Source of the DNA: an uncultured Clostridia bacterium | GTDB lineage: Bacteria > Bacillota > Clostridia > CAKSNL01 > HGM11501 | DNA length: 64,000 bases | Assembly (NCBI GenBank): GCA_934476235.1 | Contig: CAKSNL010000001.1 | Span: forward strand, 62,001 to 126,000 | Direction: 5' to 3' | Shown here: positions 54,951 to 62,620 of the stretch, piece by piece | Layout of the letters: every line of letters begins with the position of its first letter | How positions within the stretch are numbered: the first letter of the stretch is position 1 | Made by a program: the position numbers and the translations under genes | The notes under the pieces: model-generated | What the model was told of the DNA's origin: nothing | The model's database searches: none | Seen by the model: the letters and a program-made list of their open reading frames with translations, nothing else

Positions 54951-55820
54951 TTATTTCTTAATTATAACTACAAGGTTGCTGTTGTAGTAGCAATCCGTAA
55001 AATCAACTTCCTTTGCTCTCTCTTCCGTGGGGCTCATGCCTGCCACAATACCGTCAACCGCGCCGGACTGAACCGCCGGAATGAGCGAATCCCACTCATA
55101 GGAATAAACCTCAAGCGCCATGCCGAGCTCGGACGCTATATACTTTGCTACCTGAACGTCATAACCGTTTGCATAAAGGTTGTCTTTTCCGCTTATCGGA
55201 ACCGCACCGTTGGCGTCCGTCGTCTGCGTCCAGTTAAAGGGAGCGTACGCGCACTCCATTGCAATCTTAAGTGTGCCGTTCGATGTATCGGTGTTTTCAG
55301 ACTTTAAGGAAAGCTCCGTTCCCGCTTCCTCGTCGGGTGCCGCGCTGAGCTTTACCATTTCCTCCATAAGGCTCTTTCTCGTGTCCTTGGAGATGGTCGC
55401 AATGATCGCGTTGACCTTCTCGGTCATGTCCGAGCCCTTCTTAAATGCAACCGCGATGCCGGTTTCTTCATCTGTCGCCTTAAATCCGTTTTCGTTGTTC
55501 ACGAAAGGAATGTAGGAAAGCGTTTCGTCCTTGCTGCAAACGTCAAACGCGGTGGGCTCCTCCGCAACATATCCGTCGATAGCGCCGGAATTTAATGCGT
55601 TCAAAAGGTCTGTAAAATCGGCATAATCCTTTTTTGTAATGCCGTCGATCTGGTCGAGCGCCTGTAAGTGGAACGTGCCTGTCTGCGCTCCGAGCGTTGC
55701 TCCCGAGAGCTCAGCAATGCTTTTAGCGTTTGAAATGTCCGCCTTCTCCCTCTTGCCGCAGCCTGTGAATACCGCGCCGAAGAGCGCCAATGCCAATACA
55801 ACCGATAAGATTTTCTTCAT
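54951..55820 (-). CDS. amino acid (probably lysine) ABC transporter binding lipoprotein with circularly permuted lobes
   Basis: A 289-residue lipoprotein (signal 1-20, lipobox F-T-G-C21). It is a type II binding protein of the SBP_bac_3 family, but the order is reversed. Residues about 28-165 are what is normally the second lobe (SIAELSGATLGAQTGTFHLQ, then DFTDLLNALNSGAIDGYVAE, KGSDMTEKVNAIIATISKDT). A hydrophilic linker follows (about 166-181, PDEEAGTELSLKSENTDTSN). Residues 182-289 are what is normally the first lobe (GTLKIAMECAYAPFNWTQ, GYDVQVAKYIASELGMALEV, AGMSPTEERAKEVDFTDCYY) ending at VVIIKK. Both lobes look complete, so a working cleft is expected. The L-box upstream points to lysine. 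AAAGGGGTAA precedes the ATG. Confidence 0.9.
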   Translation of the reverse strand: MKKILSVVLALALFGAVFTGCGKREKADISNAKSIAELSGATLGAQTGTFHLQALDQIDGITKKDYADFTDLLNALNSGAIDGYVAEEPTAFDVCSKDETLSYIPFVNNENGFKATDEETGIAVAFKKGSDMTEKVNAIIATISKDTRKSLMEEMVKLSAAPDEEAGTELSLKSENTDTSNGTLKIAMECAYAPFNWTQTTDANGAVPISGKDNLYANGYDVQVAKYIASELGMALEVYSYEWDSLIPAVQSGAVDGIVAGMSPTEERAKEVDFTDCYYNSNLVVIIKK

Positions 55821-55851
55821 AAGAATTACCCCTTTATAAATTTATTAAAAC

Positions 55852-55881
55852 AAAACGGTCAAAGCAAAGTGCTTTGACCGT
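55852..55881 (-). terminator. riboswitch expression-platform terminator
   Basis: On the minus strand ACGGTCAAAGC-ACTTT-GCTTTGACCGT is followed by TTTTGTTTT, between the L-box and the binding protein start. Lysine binding would favour this hairpin. Confidence 0.85.
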
Positions 55882-55910
55882 TTTTGATAATATCATATTA
55901 GCAAAACCGA

Positions 55911-56079
55911 ATATAGCACTCCGCAAATATATTGCGACAGTAGCAAGGATATTATCCGTGCTCCCAACAAGCCGCCGGTTAAGATGGCTGCCCATTTCGG
56001 CGAAATCCCCTTTTGGCTCCCATCTTCGGCATCTTAACGTACCTCCGGAAACTTACTCATGACTTCCGCGCCTCTATAT
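55911..56079 (-). ncRNA. lysine riboswitch (L-box)
   Basis: A 169-nt leader on the minus strand. Visible L-box features are GAGGCGC near the 5' end, GAGTAAGTTTCCGGAGGTA, AAAGGGGATTTCGCCGAAAT (P4 loop) and TTGGGAGCACGG. The 3' core CTGTCGC...GCGGAGTGCTAT follows. The closing P1 helix pairs ATATAG (56079-56074) with CTATAT (55916-55911). A terminator follows at 55852-55881, so lysine should switch the ABC transporter off. Promoter at 56110-56138. Confidence 0.9.
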
Positions 56080-56109
56080 ATCTTTGTTTGACTGTTTAAT
56101 TTTGTATAT

Positions 56110-56138
56110 ATAATACCGCTTACAGACCCGATTGTCAA
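56110..56138 (-). promoter_or_regulatory. promoter of the L-box/lysine transporter operon
   Basis: Minus strand TTGACA (56138-56133) and TATTAT (56115-56110), spacer 17 bp, starting about 24 nt before the aptamer. Confidence 0.85.
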
Positions 56139-56146
56139 GCCTTTTT

Positions 56147-57508
56147 TTAATCTTTGTCAAATACGACCGATTTTTTCACGTTTTTTCGCATCAATATGAC
56201 GTAATATACCAAAAGCGCCAAAAACGTCATGCCCCATGTTACCGGGAACGAAAGATACAGCGTCTCGGGGGTTTTAAATCTTTCAAAGACCGTGTATATC
56301 CAAAGTATTCTGAGTCCGCACGCTCCGGCAAGCGAAATGAGTGCGGGAGGAAGAGCGCTTCCCAGTCCGCGCAGCGCTCCGCTCATAACGTCCATCGCGG
56401 CGAGCAGGAAATACGGAATACAAAGGTATTTAAGCCTGATGATACCGTAGCTTATCGCTTCCTCTTTTCCGGGGATATAAAGCTCCATGAGAGAGTGCGC
56501 GTTTATCACAACGAGCCCGCCCGTTATTATCGCGGCTGCCGCTCCCATCAAAAGGCAGTAAGCAACCGATTTTCTGATGCGCCCGTAATTTTCGGCGCCC
56601 TTATTCTGCGCGACAAACGATATGACGGTGTACGAAAAAGCGTTGTGAAAAGCATATGAGATACTGTCGATGCTACCGGCGGCGGTGTTTCCCGTTATAA
56701 ATGTATCTCCGAACGAATTCACCGCGGACTGAATGACCATTGCCGAAAGCGCGAAAACAGAGCCCTGAACGCCCGACGGCACGCCTATCTTGATTATCTC
56801 CCACGCTTTTTTGCCGTTCAGCCTCATGTTCTTGAACGTGAGCCTTATCTCATCGTCCCTCTTTGTGAGAAAAACGATCATGACCGCGGCAGAGGCATAC
56901 TGTGAGATTACCGTTGCCGCTGCGGCGCCCGCCGCGTCCAGCTTTAAGAGCCCCGTGAAAACCGCCGTCAGCAAAAGCTTTAACGCACCGGAGCCGGCAA
57001 GCACGTAAAGCGGAAATCTCGTTTCGCCCTTTGCCCTTAAAAGACCGGCAAGGAAGTTATATAAAAGGTTTGCCGGCGCTCCCAAAAAATACACCCTTAT
57101 GTAAAGTATCGCAAGAGGCAGCGTCGTCTCCGGTGTCTTCATCAAAGAAAGTATGGAAGGAGACGCCGCGATTCCGACCGCGGACGCCAAAATTCCGCAG
57201 ATAATTCCGAGAAGCGCCGATGTCTGCACCGTGTTTTTCGCTTCCTCAAGATTTTTGGCGCCTATTGCCTGTGCCGCGGCAACGTTTACGCCGACAGACA
57301 AGCCCATGAATGTATTGACTATCAATGTGATGACAGTTGACGTTGCGCCGACTGCGCCGACAGAAAGGTCCGACCCCATATGCCCCAGAACCACAATATC
57401 CGCCGTGTTGTAAAAAAGCTGCAAAAGATTCATCAGCATTACCGGCACCGTGAATATAAGTATCTTTGATGCGAGGGGTCCGGAGCACATGTCCATCGAC
57501 TTTTTCAT
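56147..57508 (-). CDS. MATE-family efflux transporter
   Basis: A 453-residue, twelve-segment transporter that exchanges Na+ or H+ for an organic compound. It begins MKKSMDMCSGPLASKILIFT, with PVMLMNLLQLFYNTADIVVL following; LSVGVNVAAAQAIGAKNLEE and PSGVQGSVFALSAMVIQSAV are typical family blocks. The ATG at 57508 overlaps the stop codon of the Gfo/Idh gene (TAATG) and has GAGG 8 bp upstream; a start at 57526 lies inside that gene without a ribosome binding site. Being last in a sugar-oxidoreductase operon, it may export a product of that pathway or simply share the transcript. It ends only 9 bp before the -35 box of the lysine transporter promoter, with no terminator visible between. Confidence 0.93.
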   Translation of the reverse strand: MKKSMDMCSGPLASKILIFTVPVMLMNLLQLFYNTADIVVLGHMGSDLSVGAVGATSTVITLIVNTFMGLSVGVNVAAAQAIGAKNLEEAKNTVQTSALLGIICGILASAVGIAASPSILSLMKTPETTLPLAILYIRVYFLGAPANLLYNFLAGLLRAKGETRFPLYVLAGSGALKLLLTAVFTGLLKLDAAGAAAATVISQYASAAVMIVFLTKRDDEIRLTFKNMRLNGKKAWEIIKIGVPSGVQGSVFALSAMVIQSAVNSFGDTFITGNTAAGSIDSISYAFHNAFSYTVISFVAQNKGAENYGRIRKSVAYCLLMGAAAAIITGGLVVINAHSLMELYIPGKEEAISYGIIRLKYLCIPYFLLAAMDVMSGALRGLGSALPPALISLAGACGLRILWIYTVFERFKTPETLYLSFPVTWGMTFLALLVYYVILMRKNVKKSVVFDKD

Positions 57509-58560
57509 TACTCTACCTCTATCCATCTGTTCTCGTCGGACGCTTTAGAAATTGCGTCCAGAATCTTCTGGCAGGCGATGCCCTCTGTAATGTCCGCCGG
57601 GGTCTCCTTATACCGACCGAGCGCGATGTCGATAAACGACTGCTCCTGTGACGCGTTAAATTCCGCCGGGACCTTTACCGTGTGAAGTCCGCCGGTCTTT
57701 ATGTCTATCTCGCCCAGGCAGACGCCGAGCACGCTCGGGTCGTTTAAGTTAAACGAAATAACGCCCTTTGTTCCGAAAATGTCATACTTTATTGTGTTTG
57801 AATGTCCGTGAGCGCAGCGTGTTACGATAAACGAAGCGGTCGCTCCGCCTTCGATATCTGCTAAGAACATGCAGTAATCATCGGCGGTTACGGGAGCAAT
57901 CTCGTCCGAATCCTCCCTCTGCCTTTCTTTAACTACAATTCCTTTTCTCGCGCAGACTGCCTTTATGTCACCGGCAAGATAGCGTGTCATATCAATAAGG
58001 TGCACGCCGAGGTCGCCGATAGAGCCCGTTCCGGTCTTCTCCTTATCAAAGCGCCACTCAAGCTTTCTTCCCGGAATGAATGCACCGGACTGAAGATACT
58101 CGATGTTAACCGTTACGATATCGCCGATCATGCCTTTATCCAAAATGTACTTTGCAAATCTCACCGCCGGGCGGAACCTGTAGGAAAAGCACATCATGTT
58201 GGGCTGGGGATTTTCCTTTAACGCGTCGGTCAGCTTATGAACATCCGCCATAGTGCAAGATAACGGCTTTTCGATGTTAACGGGCTTTCCCGCCTTTATG
58301 ACCGCCTCTGCCATCGGCACGTGAAGGTAGTTGGGTGTGCATATTTCAACCGCGTCCACCTCGGGGCATGCTATAAGATCGTGATAATCCGAAAATCTTC
58401 TCTCCTCGGGAATTCCCAAAAGGTCTCCCTTTTCTTTAAGCTTTTCCGGCTTAACGTCGCAAAGGGCGGTAATGATACCGTCCTTTGCGCCCTTTATTCC
58501 GTCAATGTGCGTCATCGAAATTCTGCCGCATCCGATGATTCCGATTCTTAATTTCTCCAT
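57508..58560 (-). CDS. Gfo/Idh/MocA-family oxidoreductase, paralogue A
   Basis: A 350-residue NAD(P)-dependent oxidoreductase. Cofactor loop RIGIIGCGRISMTHIDGI (G-x-G-x2-S); AVEICTPNYLHVPMAEAVI; active-site Lys in NIEKPLSCTMADVHKL (E-K-P); GDLGVHLIDMTRYLAGDI holds the family's D/G-x-H-x2-D motif. The protein is over 80% identical by eye to paralogue B encoded 25 bp upstream, with identical length, so the pair is a recent tandem duplication. The substrate is unknown; together with ThuA the operon probably oxidises a disaccharide or keto-sugar. Confidence 0.92.
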   Translation of the reverse strand: MEKLRIGIIGCGRISMTHIDGIKGAKDGIITALCDVKPEKLKEKGDLLGIPEERRFSDYHDLIACPEVDAVEICTPNYLHVPMAEAVIKAGKPVNIEKPLSCTMADVHKLTDALKENPQPNMMCFSYRFRPAVRFAKYILDKGMIGDIVTVNIEYLQSGAFIPGRKLEWRFDKEKTGTGSIGDLGVHLIDMTRYLAGDIKAVCARKGIVVKERQREDSDEIAPVTADDYCMFLADIEGGATASFIVTRCAHGHSNTIKYDIFGTKGVISFNLNDPSVLGVCLGEIDIKTGGLHTVKVPAEFNASQEQSFIDIALGRYKETPADITEGIACQKILDAISKASDENRWIEVE

Positions 58561-58585
58561 AGCTTTTTCCTTCCTTTATTCAGTT

Positions 58586-59638
58586 TTATTTTATTTCTAT
58601 CCATCTGTTTTCGTCAGATGATTTTGATATCGCGTCCAAAATTTTCTGGCAGCGAACGCCCTCTTTAATGTCTGCCGGCTCCTCCTTGTACCTTCCGAGT
58701 GCGATGTCTATAAACGCCTGTTCCTGTGACGCGTTAAACTCCGCCGGAACCTTGACCGTGTGAAGTCCGCCCGCCTTTAAGTCTATCTCGCCCAGGCAGA
58801 CGCCAAGCACCGTCGGGTCGTTTAAGTTAAACGAGATAACGCCCTTTGTTCCGAAAATATCATACTTTATTGTGTTTTTCTGACCGTGAGCGCAGCGCGT
58901 TACAACAAACGACGCGGTTGCTCCGCCTTCAAGGTCGGCTAAGAACATGCAATAATCGTCCGTCGTCACGGTGCCGATTTCCTCCGAGTCCTCTTTCTGC
59001 CTTTCTTTAACGACAACGGCTTTTCTTGCCGAGACCGCTTTAAAGTCGCCGACCAAATAACGGGTCATATCAATAAGGTGCACGCCGAGGTCGCCCAGAA
59101 CGCCGGTGCCCGCCTTTTCCTTGTCAAAGCGCCATTCAAGCTTTCTGCCCGGCATATATGCCGAGTCCTTTAAGTACTCAACGTTAACCGTTGTGATGTC
59201 TCCGAGCATGCCCTTATCCAAAATGTACTTTGCGAATCTCACCGCCGGGCGGAACCTGTAGGAAAAGCACATCATATTGGGCTGAGGGTTCTTTTCGAGC
59301 GCTTCTGTGAGCTCGTGAACATCCGCCATAGTGCACGATAACGGCTTTTCAACGTTAACGGGCTTGCCCGCTTCGATAACCGCCTTTGCCATAGGAACAT
59401 GGAGATAGTTGGGTGTGCATATCTCCACCGCGTCCACCTCGGGGCATGCTATAAGGTCGCGGTAATCGGAAAACCGCCTCTCCTCCGGGATCCCGAGCAT
59501 GTCGCCCTTTGCCTTAAGTCTTTCGGGGTTAATGTCACAAAGCGCGGTGATAACGCCGTCCTTTGCCTTTTTAAGCCCGTCAATATGCGTTGCGGAAATG
59601 CCTCCGCAGCCGATTATGCCTATTTTTAAAACTTCCAT
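58586..59638 (-). CDS. Gfo/Idh/MocA-family oxidoreductase, paralogue B
   Basis: A 350-residue paralogue of the protein encoded at 57508-58560. Same motifs: KIGIIGCGGISATHIDGL (G-x-G-x2-S), NVEKPLSCTMADVHEL with the catalytic Lys, and GDLGVHLIDMTRYLVGDF. The differences cluster in the first 60 residues, around 155-165 (YLKDSAYMPG versus YLQSGAFIPG) and around 205-230, where substrate contacts may differ. Its start overlaps the ThuA-like gene's stop by one base. Retention of both copies could mean two related substrates or a hetero-oligomer (inference). Confidence 0.92.
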   Translation of the reverse strand: MEVLKIGIIGCGGISATHIDGLKKAKDGVITALCDINPERLKAKGDMLGIPEERRFSDYRDLIACPEVDAVEICTPNYLHVPMAKAVIEAGKPVNVEKPLSCTMADVHELTEALEKNPQPNMMCFSYRFRPAVRFAKYILDKGMLGDITTVNVEYLKDSAYMPGRKLEWRFDKEKAGTGVLGDLGVHLIDMTRYLVGDFKAVSARKAVVVKERQKEDSEEIGTVTTDDYCMFLADLEGGATASFVVTRCAHGQKNTIKYDIFGTKGVISFNLNDPTVLGVCLGEIDLKAGGLHTVKVPAEFNASQEQAFIDIALGRYKEEPADIKEGVRCQKILDAISKSSDENRWIEIK

Positions 59639-60432
59639 TATTTATTCTCCCCCATTGTCTGAAGGTTTAAGTGTTTTCTTTCCTCGTCGCTCTTACCCTC
59701 GAATTTATCGTGAACTTTTTCAAGTGCCTCAAAATGCCCCAATGTCGGAACCGGTCCGTTCACGGGAGCCGCCCAGTCAACCGCATTCTTTATTACCTGC
59801 GAAATGTCCTCGCGGTAGTATGTGGGATATGCCTCGTGCCCCGGGCGGAAATAAAAGATCTTGCCGCGCCCTCTGTTATAGCAGCAGCCGCTTCTGAAAA
59901 CCTCGCCGCCGGAGAACCAGCTTATGAACACAAGCTCGTCGGGTGCGGGAATTTCGAAACGCTCGCCGTAGGTCTCCTCTTTTTCAAGCTCTATATACTC
60001 GGGAAGGTTTCTTGCAATCGGGTGCGACGGCTCAATGACCCACACTCTTTCCTTCTCGTCATTCTCGCGCCACTTGGAGCGGCACACCGTTCCCATAAGC
60101 TTTACAAAAGGCTTTGAAAGGTGACCCGAGTGAAGCACGATAAGCCCCATTCCGCCGAGCACTCTCTGCCTTACCTTTTCCGCAACCTCATCGGATACCT
60201 TGTCGTGCGCCATGTGCCCCCACCAGATAAGAACGTCGGTCGATTCAAGCACCTCATCTGTCAGTCCGTGCTCCGGCATATCGAGTGTTGCCGTTCTGAT
60301 ATTATACTTTTCGTCACGTCCGAGCATCTTTTTTATCGCCCCGTGAATACCTTCGGGATATATCTTCCCGATAGCGGGCTCTAATTTTTCATGCATATAT
60401 TCATTCCATACAGTAACATTTATTTTATCCAT
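59638..60432 (-). CDS. ThuA-domain protein (trehalose utilisation-like)
   Basis: A 264-residue ThuA-like protein with a class I glutamine amidotransferase-like fold. The opening INVTVWNEYMHEKLEPAIG, VLIWWGHMAHDKVSDEVAEK, GGMGLIVLHSGHLSKPFVKL (in place of the amidotransferase nucleophile block) and KIFYFRPGHEAYPTYYREDI are family features. ThuA proteins occur with Gfo/Idh oxidoreductases in sugar operons, classically for trehalose/maltitol 3-keto formation; their own reaction is still unclear. First gene of the operon ThuA-Gfo/Idh-Gfo/Idh-MATE, with its promoter at 60456-60483 facing the AraC gene. Confidence 0.88.
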   Translation of the reverse strand: MDKINVTVWNEYMHEKLEPAIGKIYPEGIHGAIKKMLGRDEKYNIRTATLDMPEHGLTDEVLESTDVLIWWGHMAHDKVSDEVAEKVRQRVLGGMGLIVLHSGHLSKPFVKLMGTVCRSKWRENDEKERVWVIEPSHPIARNLPEYIELEKEETYGERFEIPAPDELVFISWFSGGEVFRSGCCYNRGRGKIFYFRPGHEAYPTYYREDISQVIKNAVDWAAPVNGPVPTLGHFEALEKVHDKFEGKSDEERKHLNLQTMGENK

Positions 60433-60455
60433 AGAAACATCCCCTTTCCTTGATA

Positions 60456-60483
60456 ATTATAGCTTTTCTCCAAAATAAATCAA
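60456..60483 (-). promoter_or_regulatory. promoter of the ThuA operon
   Basis: Minus strand TTGATT (60483-60478) and TATAAT (60461-60456), spacer 16 bp. Confidence 0.65.
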
Positions 60484-60492
60484 TCCACAATC

Positions 60493-60519
60493 CGAACTTT
60501 TTTATTGCACTTTTCGAAC
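60493..60519 (+). promoter_or_regulatory. possible AraC-type operator: CGAAC direct repeats 22 bp apart
   Basis: CGAAC at 60493-60497 and 60515-60519. The spacing equals two helical turns; the second copy lies in the spacer of the araC-type promoter and the first just upstream of the ThuA -35. Short repeats, so the call is tentative. Confidence 0.35.
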
Positions 60520-60533
60520 AGTTATGATAAAAT
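60505..60533 (+). promoter_or_regulatory. promoter of the AraC-family gene
   Basis: TTGCAC (60505-60510) and TAAAAT (60528-60533), spacer 17 bp, 21 bp before the ATG. Confidence 0.65.
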
Positions 60534-60554
60534 AAACCGAGGCGGTGATAAAAA

Positions 60555-61361
60555 ATGATTAAAATAACATTAGATAGACTTTATAACACAGACTTCGAGA
60601 TATCGGAGCTTTTCTGCATGCGCCAGAAATGGGTCGAGGGCGTTCTTTTCAGAATGGATCACCCGAGAAAGAGCAACGGAATTTTGTATTTAAAAGGCTG
60701 CTCCGGGACCTATACCTTTTCCGGGCGCTCATTTGAAGCTCCGAGAAAAAGCATAGTGTACGTTCCCCAGGGCGGAATATACACCTGCTTAAACCGCGAT
60801 TGCGGTCATTCCGTGCCGGACGCGTATCTTGTCGAATTCAATCTTAAAATAAACTCAAAGCCTGCCATATTGTCGGATGTTCCGCTCCTTTTAGACAATT
60901 TCGACCCTTATATAGCGGAGCTTATCAAAAAAGCCGTCTCTGCCTACGAATCACCCGTAAGGTCGCCCGCCGCAGTGCGCGCGGCAATTTATTCGCTCCT
61001 CTCCGCTCTCGGTCAGGACGCGAAAAAGGGCTTCGGGAAAAAATTCAAGTCAATTTCGCCCGGTATACGGCTGCTTGAGGAAAATCCCTTTGCCTCCTAC
61101 TCTGTCGATGAGCTTGCCGCGGCATGCAACATAAGCAGCGGATGCTTCCGCCGCCTTTTTAAGGAATATTCGGGTAAGAGCCCCGTCGAATACCGAAACG
61201 ACCTTAAAATCGAAATGGCTAAAAGCCTGCTCGAAAACAGCAACGCCACGCTTGAGGTCATGGCAGAATCGCTCGGCTTTGAAAGCTCGGCTTACTTTTG
61301 CCGTGTGTTTAAAAAGAAGACCGGGATGACGCCCGGCGACTGGAGAAGTGTTAACAAATAG
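60555..61361 (+). CDS. AraC-family transcriptional regulator
   Basis: A 268-residue regulator with an N-terminal cupin sensor (FEAPRKSIVYVPQGGIYTCL) and a C-terminal AraC double HTH: SVDELAAACNISSGCFRRLF, then ATLEVMAESLGFESSAYFCR and VFKKKTGMTPGDWR. It is divergent from the ThuA-Gfo/Idh-MATE operon, which it probably regulates in response to a sugar. GAGGCGG precedes the ATG at 60555. The two CGAAC repeats in the shared upstream region are candidate sites. Confidence 0.92.
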   Translation: MIKITLDRLYNTDFEISELFCMRQKWVEGVLFRMDHPRKSNGILYLKGCSGTYTFSGRSFEAPRKSIVYVPQGGIYTCLNRDCGHSVPDAYLVEFNLKINSKPAILSDVPLLLDNFDPYIAELIKKAVSAYESPVRSPAAVRAAIYSLLSALGQDAKKGFGKKFKSISPGIRLLEENPFASYSVDELAAACNISSGCFRRLFKEYSGKSPVEYRNDLKIEMAKSLLENSNATLEVMAESLGFESSAYFCRVFKKKTGMTPGDWRSVNK

Positions 61362-61452
61362 TTCATAATTTTTTTTGCAACCTTTTTGCCCCTCCCGAAG
61401 TATTATAAGTGAAAAGGGCAATAAAGCCCCACAAAAAGAAAGGATGATCAAT

Positions 61453-62544
61453 ATGAAAAGAAGAACATTAGTGGTAATGCTTGCGGCAACAATGCTTTTT
61501 GCGGGAACGGCGTTTGCAGATGAGATCAGGATGCCCGAGACCGTAACGCAGATAGACGCCGAGTCCGGAAGCATGACGGCAGTCGTAACTGCAGAGGAGA
61601 TCGGCGATAACTACATAACCGCCAAGAACGATCAGGGCACACTCATTCAGTTCAATATAACGGACAGTACAGTGCTCCTTAACTCCGAAACGGGAGATGC
61701 GATCGGTATTTCCGATATTAAGGCGGGCGATGAATTTATGGTTGACTACTCATCCGTAATGACAAAGAGCCTTCCCGGACAGACCGAGGCATACCTTATC
61801 GCGACAAATGTCAATAAGGGCGGAGCAATAAACCTCATCAACGTCACAGACGTTAAGGAAAATGAGGACGGCAGCTTAACCGTTACAGACAAGCCCGCCG
61901 GAATCATTTTAACGATACAGAAGGACGCAACGGTTAAGCCCTATAAGACAAAAAACATCGTCAAGCTTTCTGACATTGCCATAGGCACAAAGCTTGCCGC
62001 TTGGTATGACGTTGTAGCTTTGAGCTATCCGGCACAGGCTTCCACAAACAAGGTCGTTATCGTTGACAATACTCCGATTGACACAGCATTTGCTGTTGAC
62101 ACCGAGACAACCGAGGACACCGGCATTACAAGAGAAGCATTTTCGGTTCTCACATATGATATGTTGGACGGCGCCGGAAAAATAAGCCGGGCACGGACGC
62201 TTTCAACGGGATTTTCAGATGTCAGCAACGAAAAAATAAACGCACTTGCCGGAATGGAAATCATCTCGGGAAGAGGCGAAAACATCTTTGCACCGAACGA
62301 CAAAATCACAGCAGAAGAAGCAGCGGTAATCCTCTCCCGTGCGGCAAAATATTTAAATGTCGAGCTTCCTTCGGTTAAGATCGATCCCGAAGCAGAGGAA
62401 TTCAAGGACGTATCCGAGTGGGCACTTCCCGCAGTTGCAAGCCTTAAGACCGCAAACGTTATGGAGCTTACCGCTCCCAAGGCTAACGTAACAGCATCGG
62501 ACGCAGCAAAGGCAATCGAAAACTTTTCGGCATTAAACAAGTAA
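61453..62544 (+). CDS. secreted protein with C-terminal SLH (S-layer homology) region
   Basis: A 363-residue exported protein: signal peptide about 1-22 (VVMLAATMLFAGTAFA). Residues 25-225 form two similar beta domains (about 40-120 and 130-215) of unknown function, each with an ITD/VTDVK-type strand pattern. Residues about 245-360 are SLH-like: FSDVSNEKINALAGMEIISG, FAPNDKITAEEAAVILSRAA, FKDVSEWALPAVASLKTANV. SLH domains bind pyruvylated secondary wall polymer, and a CsaB pyruvyl transferase is encoded in this window. Only two SLH-like units are recognisable, and the second is degenerate. The ATG at 61453 has AAAGGATG upstream; earlier in-frame ATGs lack one. Confidence 0.82.
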   Translation: MKRRTLVVMLAATMLFAGTAFADEIRMPETVTQIDAESGSMTAVVTAEEIGDNYITAKNDQGTLIQFNITDSTVLLNSETGDAIGISDIKAGDEFMVDYSSVMTKSLPGQTEAYLIATNVNKGGAINLINVTDVKENEDGSLTVTDKPAGIILTIQKDATVKPYKTKNIVKLSDIAIGTKLAAWYDVVALSYPAQASTNKVVIVDNTPIDTAFAVDTETTEDTGITREAFSVLTYDMLDGAGKISRARTLSTGFSDVSNEKINALAGMEIISGRGENIFAPNDKITAEEAAVILSRAAKYLNVELPSVKIDPEAEEFKDVSEWALPAVASLKTANVMELTAPKANVTASDAAKAIENFSALNK

Positions 62545-62572
62545 TTTTCTCTCCACCCTTAGATTATTTTAT

Positions 62573-62620
62573 AAAAGAGCGGGGCGCTTAAGGAAAATCC
62601 TTAAGCGCCCCGCTCTTTTT
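62573..62620. terminator. strong bidirectional terminator
   Basis: An 18-bp GC-rich stem, GAGCGGGGCGCTTAAGGA with its complement around an AAA loop, flanked by A and T tracts. It serves the SLH gene and the convergent beta-helix gene. Confidence 0.9.

Noticed and set aside
56132..56659. 175-codon plus-strand frame opposite the MATE gene
   Set aside because: Antisense shadow rich in Arg, Tyr and Lys without start signals; the minus-strand MATE gene explains the region.
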